From: Acidobacteriota bacterium
Lineage (GTDB): Bacteria; Acidobacteriota; Vicinamibacteria; Vicinamibacterales; UBA8438
Assembly: GCA_011523485.1 (NCBI GenBank)
Contig: WTGR01000686.1
Coordinates: 1-12,224 of the forward strand
Direction: 5' to 3'
DNA length: 12,224 nt
The position numbers were made by a program, and so were the translations under genes. This document shows, piece after piece, positions 6,966-12,224 of the stretch; positions within the stretch are counted from its first letter, which is position 1, and each line of letters begins with the position of its first letter. The notes beneath the pieces are model-generated. The model worked only from the letters and a program-made list of their open reading frames with translations. It was not told where the DNA came from and did not search any database.

Positions 6966-8645
6966 CTATTGCCGCGGACCCGCGTTCCCGAACGCGTCGA
7001 GGAGTATCGGCAGCAGCGCATCCATGCGGGCCAGCGTCGCCCCGCCCGGCGGCAGGCCGTCCGCGAACCCGTGTCCCCGCAAGCGATCCAGCAGCGCCGG
7101 ACGGCTGGCGACAACATGCACCGGCACGTCCCAGGATGCGCCCTCGCCGCTCACCAGCGCCGGCGGCTGGTGGTCGCCGACCAGGATCAGCACGAGGTCG
7201 CGGTCCCCGCGCAGCCGCAGGTACCCCCCGACCGTCGCGTACGCGTAGCGCAGCGCCTGCACGTAGCTCGGGCCCAGGTTCATCCAGTCCGGCTGCTCGG
7301 ACCAGGCTGCCCACAGCTCGTCGTCGTCATAGGGCCGCGCCGAGACCACGCGATCCCAGTCGGGCTGGTACGGGGGGGCCGGGGTGAAGGGCGCATGCGT
7401 GGTGATGGTCGTGAAGAAGACGAACCGCGGCTCCCGGTCGCGCGGCTCGATCTCCAGGCGATCGACGCGGGCCAGCGCGTACTGGTCGTTGATGCTCCAC
7501 CAGCCGAACGGCGGCCCGCGGTAGTCGAGCCGGTCGTGGTCGTAGATCTCGTCGAATCCGTAGAAGGCGCCCTCGGGCCAGGGAACGAGCAGGCCCGGCG
7601 CTATCGCCAGCGCGCGATAGCCCCCGCGCTGGAACACCGTCACCAGCGTGTCGCGCTCCTGCGCCATCAGCCGCACGTTGCTCCGGTCGTCGCGCACCTC
7701 GGTGCCCGACAGCAGGCTGATGTGGGCGAGCCACGACTCGCCGCCGAAGGTCGTCGACTCGACCCGCGCCGAGACGACCCCCCGCGCCGTGTCCCGAATG
7801 TCCGCCGTCAACTGCGCGCGACTCGCCGCGAGCGCCTCCACGAACGCCGGGCGCTCCCAACTGACGACGCCGTACGACTCCATGAAGACGAGCAGCACGT
7901 CGGCCCCCGCCACGCGCGAGAGGTCCGAGCGCAGCACCGGCGGGGGTCCGAGCGCCGCGACCCCGGCGCCGCTCATCTCGTAGGCCAGCTCGTACGCCTC
8001 GCGGGCGTAGGCGGAGGCGACCGGATCGGCGAACCGCAGGCGCTCCACCGGCCGCCGGCCGGCCTGCTCCGCGGCGAAGAGCGCCGCCAGAAGCCCCGCG
8101 GCGGCCCCGAGCAGCCGCCTGGCCGCCGGAGCCTCCGCCGCACGGGCGATACGGCCGACGCACCAGCGTGCCGCGGCATAGACGGCGACGGGCGCCGCGA
8201 CCGCCGTCCCCAGGAACAGCGCCATCTGCCACGGCTCGGCCACCGTCGCGAACATCGCGCCGACGCTGGGCACGTGGCGCAGGTCCCAGTAGGGATTGAC
8301 GTCCCGGCCATAGAGCGCGCGCGTCGTGACGTCCACGTAGCGTCCGGCGAGCAGCAGCACCCAGACCACGGCCGCCCCCCGCAGGAACCGCGCGGAGACG
8401 CGGCCGGTCCACTGCCGCAGGCACACGACGCCCAGAATCGCCACCGCCAGATCCGGGGACACCTCGGCGGTCGGGCGGACGGCCAGCGTCGGCCACACGT
8501 TGCGGAAGGTCAGAGACAGGTTGAGAAGCAGAATCGCGCCGGCGACCGCAACCCACGCGCCGAGATGCCGGAGGGCGTCTCGCGGCGCGACGCGCGGCCG
8601 CCTGAATCCCGGGGCACGCGCGGGGTGCGGGGCCTCTGCGGACAC
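6966..8645 (-). CDS. Membrane-anchored sulfatase/LtaS-like phosphotransferase
   Basis: A 559-residue protein of the alkaline phosphatase superfamily with the LtaS layout. About five hydrophobic segments lie in the first 195 residues (roughly 28-48, 63-77, 88-106, 139-160, 177-194). An extracytoplasmic catalytic domain follows from about residue 245. Metal and catalytic positions resemble LtaS: E256 in LLVFMESYG, a threonine nucleophile candidate T298/T299 in ESTTFGGESW, H417 in TTITTHAPF, and D491-H492 in ILVGDHQPP. Relatives include phosphoglycerol and phosphoethanolamine transferases, so a role in modifying membrane glycans or lipids is likely. True sulfatase activity is less likely because no C/SxPxR motif is seen. 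GTG 8645 starts 9 bases after the DoxX-like gene, with AGGCGG as ribosome binding site. The two probably form an operon. Confidence 0.88.
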   Translation of the reverse strand: MSAEAPHPARAPGFRRPRVAPRDALRHLGAWVAVAGAILLLNLSLTFRNVWPTLAVRPTAEVSPDLAVAILGVVCLRQWTGRVSARFLRGAAVVWVLLLAGRYVDVTTRALYGRDVNPYWDLRHVPSVGAMFATVAEPWQMALFLGTAVAAPVAVYAAARWCVGRIARAAEAPAARRLLGAAAGLLAALFAAEQAGRRPVERLRFADPVASAYAREAYELAYEMSGAGVAALGPPPVLRSDLSRVAGADVLLVFMESYGVVSWERPAFVEALAASRAQLTADIRDTARGVVSARVESTTFGGESWLAHISLLSGTEVRDDRSNVRLMAQERDTLVTVFQRGGYRALAIAPGLLVPWPEGAFYGFDEIYDHDRLDYRGPPFGWWSINDQYALARVDRLEIEPRDREPRFVFFTTITTHAPFTPAPPYQPDWDRVVSARPYDDDELWAAWSEQPDWMNLGPSYVQALRYAYATVGGYLRLRGDRDLVLILVGDHQPPALVSGEGASWDVPVHVVASRPALLDRLRGHGFADGLPPGGATLARMDALLPILLDAFGNAGPRQ

Positions 8646-8654
8646 GACCGCCGC

Positions 8655-9095
8655 CTACCTGAGGCTGAACGGCAGCGCGCGGCCGCCGATGGTCAGCGCG
8701 AGCAGGCTGCCGAGGACGGGCGGCCCGAAGCCGTTCGTCAGATAGCCCAGACCCGTGAACATGATGCCGCTCGCGAAGTGGAAGTTGAGCACCATGAGCA
8801 ACGCCAGGCCGGCGGTGGCGCGCACGCTGAAGCCGACCATCAGGGCCGCGCCGGCGGCGAACTCCGCCAGCGGCACGACGCGCGCGAAGAGCGGAGCGAA
8901 CGGGATGCAGATGGTTTCGAGGTACCAGAGGCTGTTGCCGGAAGTGAGCCCGCGCCAGCGCTCCAACTCGGCCAGCAGCGGGGCGCTGCTGATCAGCCAG
9001 CCGACCTTCTGTCCCGCCATCAGGATCAGGAACAGCCCCATGAACATCGACAACGCTCGCAGGCCGACGCCCGCGCCAGTACCCTGGAAGGACAT
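8655..9095 (-). CDS. DoxX-like integral membrane protein
   Basis: A 146-residue four-helix membrane protein. Hydrophobic segments lie at about 13-34, 74-91, 93-113 and 126-137, with NFHFASG (104-110) in the third helix, a conserved feature of DoxX-like proteins. The family is named for a thiosulfate:quinone oxidoreductase subunit, but most members have no assigned reaction; some work with redox stress systems. I chose ATG 9095 because a -10-like TACAAT (9103-9108) ends 7 bases upstream, which would suit a leaderless mRNA. ATG 9104 would add three residues but lies inside that box. It is followed after 9 bases by the LtaS-like gene, so the pair is probably co-transcribed. The long open frame continuing upstream to 10127 is a shadow of the plus-strand methyltransferase genes. 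Confidence 0.85.
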   Translation of the reverse strand: MSFQGTGAGVGLRALSMFMGLFLILMAGQKVGWLISSAPLLAELERWRGLTSGNSLWYLETICIPFAPLFARVVPLAEFAAGAALMVGFSVRATAGLALLMVLNFHFASGIMFTGLGYLTNGFGPPVLGSLLALTIGGRALPFSLR

Positions 9096-9102
9096 GGCGG
9101 CC

Positions 9103-9108
9103 ATTGTA
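9103..9108 (-). promoter_or_regulatory. Putative -10 box for the DoxX-LtaS-like operon
   Basis: TACAAT on the minus strand, one mismatch from consensus, ends 7 bases before ATG 9095, the usual distance from a -10 box to the transcription start. No Shine-Dalgarno sequence precedes the ATG, so leaderless translation is plausible. The -35 region is poor. The plus-strand FkbM gene diverges from here. Confidence 0.4.
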
Positions 9109-9236
9109 ACCGCGCGCGCTTCCGTCCCAGAATGGGAATGCATGGACAAGACCGCCGTCCCGCCATCCGCAGGTCGCATCGCAACCGCTCCTCGTCCCTC
9201 CCGGAGCCGCGGTCGCCGCAGCCGGGGACCTGCCGC

Positions 9237-9998
9237 GTGAGCGCCTTGCGCCGCGCCGCGGGGCTGGCGCGCTCCCTGCTCGTGTATCACGCGATTCCGG
9301 GACGGCAGCGAAGACTCCGGCGCCTGTACGGGCAGTTCGTGGCGCCCGGCGATCTGGTGTTCGATCTCGGAGCCCACGTCGGCAATCGGACGCGGGCGTT
9401 CCGCGCGCTCGGATGCCGCGTCGTCGCGCTCGATCCGCAACCCGACTGCGCCCGCATGCTGCGCGCCATCTTCCGACGGGCGCGCGGCGTCACCGTGGTC
9501 GAGTCGGCGGTCGGGGCGACCGACGGCCGGCTGCAACTGACGATCAACGAACGCCATCCCACCCTGAGCACCGCGGCGGACGGCTGGCGCGAGGAACGCG
9601 AACGCGACCCCCGCTTCGCGAACATCCGCTGGAACCATACCGTGACGGTTGCGTGCACGACCCTGGACGGACTGATCGCCCGCTTCGGCGAGCCCGCCTT
9701 CGTGAAGGTCGACGTCGAGGGCAGCGAGCCCGACGTGCTGGCGGGTCTTGGACGGCCGCTCGCGAGCCTGTCGTTCGAGTATCTGCCGGGCGCACTCGAC
9801 GCCGTGCGCGCCTGCGTGGCGCGGCTCTCCTCCCTGGGCCGCTACCGGTACAACTGGTCGCCGGGCGAGTCGTTCGAGCTCGCCGGGCCCGACTGGCTGA
9901 CCGGCGACCGGCTGGCCGCGGTCCTGGCGACGGCCGCCGCCCAGCGTCGCTCGGGCGACGTCTACGCCCGTCTGGACGAGGGGGACGGCGGGCGATGA
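9237..9998 (+). CDS. FkbM-family methyltransferase
   Basis: A 253-residue SAM-dependent O-methyltransferase of the FkbM family. A short N-terminal helix region (SLLVYHAIPGRQRRLRRLY) leads into the Rossmann core, with motif I FDLGAHVGN (42-50). The acidic residue of VVALDPQP follows strand 2. The family-typical FVKVDVEGSEPDVL, in which the glutamate and aspartate mark the active-site side, lies in the later half. I chose GTG 9237 because GGGGA precedes it by about 8-9 bases and the homologous region starts there. In-frame ATGs at 9132 and 9138 would add an Arg/Ser/Pro-rich extension of about 35 residues. The stop overlaps the next methyltransferase start (ATGA). FkbM enzymes methylate sugar hydroxyls or polyketide-type products; the acceptor here is unknown. 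Confidence 0.9.
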   Translation: MSALRRAAGLARSLLVYHAIPGRQRRLRRLYGQFVAPGDLVFDLGAHVGNRTRAFRALGCRVVALDPQPDCARMLRAIFRRARGVTVVESAVGATDGRLQLTINERHPTLSTAADGWREERERDPRFANIRWNHTVTVACTTLDGLIARFGEPAFVKVDVEGSEPDVLAGLGRPLASLSFEYLPGALDAVRACVARLSSLGRYRYNWSPGESFELAGPDWLTGDRLAAVLATAAAQRRSGDVYARLDEGDGGR

Positions 9999-10864
9999 CG
10001 GCGCGCTTCGACCCTGCCCACGTGCGGCGGTACTACGACCGTCACACCGCGACGTTCCTGCGCTACGGGCAGGGCGGCGGCGCCGGCGCCATCCACCGCG
10101 CGGTGTGGGGACCGGGCGTCGAATCACGGGAGGCGGCGTTCCACTACGTCGAGGATCGCATCGCCGATCGGCTTCGCGCCGCCTTGCCGGCCGGGACCGA
10201 ACCCTCGGTCGTCGACCTCGGCTGCGGCGTCGGCGGCAGTCTCTGCTATCTCGCCGGGCGGCTCCCGATCCGCGGCGCCGGCGTCACGTTGAGCCCGCTG
10301 CAGGCCCGTCTCGCCACCGAGCGCATCCGCGCCGCCGGCCTCCACGATCGCATCCGCTGCCTGGAGGGCGACTACACGGATCCGCGGCTCGCGCTGCCCG
10401 CCGCGGACCTGGCGTACGCCATCGAGTCGTTCGTCCACGGACCCGACCCGGCCGGCTTCTTCGCCCAGTGCGCGCGCATCGTCCGGCCGGGCGGCCTGCT
10501 GCTCATCTGCGACGACGTCCGGCGTGCGGGCGGCGGCGCCGCGGCCCGCCGCGCCATCGAGCGCTTCCGCCGCGGGTGGCGCATCAACAGCCTGCCGGAC
10601 CGCGAGACGCTTCGCGCCCTGGCCGCAGAGGCGGGATTCGACCACCGCTCGACCGACGACCTGACGCCGTTCCTCGAGACGGGGCGACCGCGCGACCGCG
10701 CGATCGCACTGCTCGCGGCGCTGGTCGGCTGGCTCCCGGTCGACGCCCGGCTCGGCCACCTGACGGGCGGCAACGCGCTCCGGACCTGCCTGCGCCGCGG
10801 CTGGATCGGATACGATCTCGCGCTGTTCCGACGCGCCGGCGGTGCGGCCACGGCCCATGCCTGA
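9995..10864 (+). CDS. Class I SAM-dependent methyltransferase (Erg6/tocopherol-MT-like)
   Basis: A 289-residue methyltransferase. Residues 9-24 (HVRRYYDRHTATFLRY) are the typical N-terminal 'YYD.....Y' entry. Motif I is VVDLGCGVGGS (72-82), the post-I region is GAGVTLSPLQ (94-103), and motif II/III is DLAYAIESFVHGPDPAGFF (138-156) then IVRPGGLLLICDD (162-174). The 'GVTLSP.Q' and 'IESF.H' pattern resembles sterol C-24, geranyl-diphosphate and tocopherol methyltransferases, so a lipid, prenyl or small-molecule acceptor is reasonable but unproven. ATG 9995 overlaps the FkbM stop by 4 bases. Its own stop lies 8 bases into the creatininase gene. The three are almost certainly one operon. Confidence 0.9.
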   Translation: MTARFDPAHVRRYYDRHTATFLRYGQGGGAGAIHRAVWGPGVESREAAFHYVEDRIADRLRAALPAGTEPSVVDLGCGVGGSLCYLAGRLPIRGAGVTLSPLQARLATERIRAAGLHDRIRCLEGDYTDPRLALPAADLAYAIESFVHGPDPAGFFAQCARIVRPGGLLLICDDVRRAGGGAAARRAIERFRRGWRINSLPDRETLRALAAEAGFDHRSTDDLTPFLETGRPRDRAIALLAALVGWLPVDARLGHLTGGNALRTCLRRGWIGYDLALFRRAGGAATAHA

Positions 10865-11663
10865 CGACCCGATCCCGCGCTGGCAGTCGCTGACCGGCCC
10901 CGAGGCGGAGCAGTTCGCACGCCGCGATCCGGTTCTCGTGCTGCCGCTGGCCGCCATCGAGCAGCACGGCCCCCACCTGCCGCTGTCGACCGACGCCGAC
11001 ATCGGACGCGGCCTGCTGGCGCGCGCCGTGACGCGGCTGCCCGCCGACTTCCCGGTCCGGGTGTTGCCGCCGCTGCCGATCGGCGCCAGCACGGAGCATG
11101 CCCATGCGGGACTCGCCGGCACGCTCCACGTCGAGTCCGGCGACCTCGCCGCGGTGATAGTGCGCATCGGCGCCGCCCTGGCCGGGTACGGCGTCCGACG
11201 CCTCGTCCTGAGCAACAGTCACGGTGGAAACCGCCATGCCATGGAGACGGCGGGGCTGCAGCTTCGGCGCGAGCAAGGCCTGCTGGTCGTCAAGGCGACC
11301 TACTTCTCGTTCGAGCGGGCGCCTGACGTCGACCTCCCGGAATCGGAGTGGCGGCACGGGCTGCACGGGGGCGCGGTCGAGACGGCGATGATGCTGCACC
11401 TGCATCCGGATCGGGTGCGGACCGAGCAGGTGGCGCGCTTCGCGTCCCTGGGCCAGGAACTCGAGGCCGCCGGCTCTGGAATCCTCCCGGAGGGACCGGC
11501 GGCGTTCGCGTGGGTGGCCGGCGATCTGAACCCCGGCGGCGTCGCCGGCGACGCCCGTCTCGCCACCGCGGAGATGGGCCGGCGGCTGGTGGAGCACTAC
11601 GGCGACACGCTCGCGGCGATCATCCGCGACACCCGGGCGTTTCCGGTCGAACGACTCGCCTGA
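10857..11663 (+). CDS. Creatininase-family amidohydrolase
   Basis: A 268-residue metal-dependent hydrolase. Motifs in order are IEQHGPHLPLSTD (E35, H37, D46), then SNSHGGN (119-125), then HGGAVETAMM with E175 (a variant of the usual HAGExETS), and GGVAGD (227-232). These supply the binuclear metal site and the active-site loop of the creatininase fold. Members hydrolyse cyclic or linear amides: creatinine, formamidopyrimidines in archaeal flavin synthesis, and the MftA peptide by MftE in mycofactocin synthesis. I chose ATG 10857; a GTG at 10842 would add five residues. The start overlaps the methyltransferase stop. No mycofactocin precursor or radical SAM gene is visible in this window, so the MftE role is unsupported. 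The nearby RibA gene makes a flavin link worth noting, but it is on the opposite strand. Confidence 0.9.
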   Translation: MPDDPIPRWQSLTGPEAEQFARRDPVLVLPLAAIEQHGPHLPLSTDADIGRGLLARAVTRLPADFPVRVLPPLPIGASTEHAHAGLAGTLHVESGDLAAVIVRIGAALAGYGVRRLVLSNSHGGNRHAMETAGLQLRREQGLLVVKATYFSFERAPDVDLPESEWRHGLHGGAVETAMMLHLHPDRVRTEQVARFASLGQELEAAGSGILPEGPAAFAWVAGDLNPGGVAGDARLATAEMGRRLVEHYGDTLAAIIRDTRAFPVERLA

Positions 11664-11679
11664 CCGGAAGCCGGCCCGC

Positions 11680-12224
11680 CTACTTGGTTGGGGGCGCGCC
11701 GGACAGCATGTCCTCGAGCCAATGGCCGGCGCGCTGCAATTTCGCCTTCACGTAGGGCAGGTTGTGGCGGTTGAGGGTGCCGTACAGGGGACGGCGGTCG
11801 TACACCTCGATGCCCCCGCTCCGCAACGCGTCCATCTTCGCGGGATTGTTCGTCAGCAGCAGCACCCGCTTCACGTCCAGCTCCTTGAGCATCGCCACCG
11901 CCGCGACGTACTCCCGCTCGTCGGCTCCGAAGCCGAGCACGCCGTCGGCGTCGACGGTGTCGAGGCCATGCTCCTGCAGCGTGTACGCCCGCAGCTTGTT
12001 GGCCAGCCCGATGTCGCGTCCTTCCTGGCCCATGTACAGGAGCACGCCGCCGCCGGACCGGGCGAAGTGCCGCAGGCTGCCCCGCAATTGCTCGCCGCAG
12101 TCGCAGCGCAGGCTGCCGAAGAGATCTCCCGTCAGGCACGCCGAATGGATGCGGACCGGCACCGGATCCGGCCAGTCGCGCTGGCGCCCCACCAGCACCG
12201 CCACGTGCCCGAGCAACCCGTGCG
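11680..12224 (-). CDS. ribA: GTP cyclohydrolase II (5' truncated by window)
   Basis: GTP cyclohydrolase II catalyses the first committed step of riboflavin synthesis, opening the imidazole ring of GTP with loss of formate and pyrophosphate. The C-terminal 180 or so residues are present. They include the zinc-binding cysteines in HSACLTGDLFGSLRCDCGEQL (C-x10-C-x-C), the catalytic loop GQEGRDIGLANKLRAYTLQ, DTVDADGVLGF, and the GTP-contacting LLTNNPAKM. The frame is open to the window edge; a TTG at 12216 is probably not the real start. I see no DHBP-synthase (RibB) domain, but one could be fused upstream outside the window. It converges on the creatininase gene with 16 bases between stops, which contain a small CCGG-AAG-CCGG palindrome. 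Confidence 0.93.
   Translation of the reverse strand, partial: HGLLGHVAVLVGRQRDWPDPVPVRIHSACLTGDLFGSLRCDCGEQLRGSLRHFARSGGGVLLYMGQEGRDIGLANKLRAYTLQEHGLDTVDADGVLGFGADEREYVAAVAMLKELDVKRVLLLTNNPAKMDALRSGGIEVYDRRPLYGTLNRHNLPYVKAKLQRAGHWLEDMLSGAPPTK

Noticed and set aside
6948..9236. Plus-strand open frame of over 700 codons leading into the FkbM gene
   Set aside because: It is low-complexity (Arg, Gln, Ala, His-rich) and antisense to the clear LtaS-like and DoxX-like genes. Only the part from 9237 is real.
9096..10127. N-terminal extension of the DoxX frame to 490 residues
   Set aside because: It is antisense to the FkbM and second methyltransferase genes, and the hydrophobic DoxX fold begins only at about 9095.
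10857..12224. Mycofactocin or flavin biosynthesis cluster from the creatininase and ribA neighbours
   Set aside because: The two genes converge from opposite strands, and no other gene of either pathway is in the window.

Overview
This is a high-G+C bacterial window (about 70% G+C in the lines I counted). It is packed with short-spaced or overlapping genes on both strands. Gene content and style (GTG starts, ATGA/GTGA stop-start overlaps, glycosyltransferases next to FkbM and PIG-L proteins, few Shine-Dalgarno sequences) would fit an uncultured Acidobacteriota-like soil or marine organism. That assignment is a weak inference, because the window holds no rRNA or marker gene.

Layout: (1) Positions 1-2012, plus strand: the 3' part of a CgeB-like glycosyltransferase and a complete GT4 glycosyltransferase. 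(2) Positions 1976-3189, minus strand: a ParD-like ribbon-helix-helix protein translationally coupled to an exported metallo-beta-lactamase-fold hydrolase. A putative promoter/operator lies upstream of the first gene. (3) Positions 3353-5655, plus strand: a PIG-L-type deacetylase overlapping a methyltransferase with an N-terminal Trm112-like zinc ribbon. (4) Positions 5748-6851, minus strand: a two-gene island of clearly lower G+C. It holds a PD-(D/E)XK nuclease-like protein and a PIN-domain protein that is broken by a frameshift. (5) Positions 6966-9095, minus strand: a DoxX-like membrane protein followed by a five-TM, LtaS-like sulfatase-superfamily enzyme. (6) Positions 9237-11663, plus strand: a tightly overlapping trio of FkbM methyltransferase, class I methyltransferase and creatininase-family amidohydrolase. 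(7) Positions 11680-12224, minus strand: the 3' part of a GTP cyclohydrolase II (RibA) gene, cut by the window edge.

Several genes (two glycosyltransferases, PIG-L deacetylase, FkbM and other methyltransferases, LtaS-like enzyme) have families that commonly act on surface glycans or lipids. The window may therefore be part of a cell-envelope or glycan-modification neighbourhood, but strand switches divide it into separate transcription units. The strongest candidate for something under-described is the low-G+C PD-(D/E)XK + PIN pair. The orphan antitoxin-like gene coupled to an exported hydrolase comes next. I saw no RNA genes, CRISPR arrays or insertion sequences, and no gene-free stretch longer than about 165 bases.
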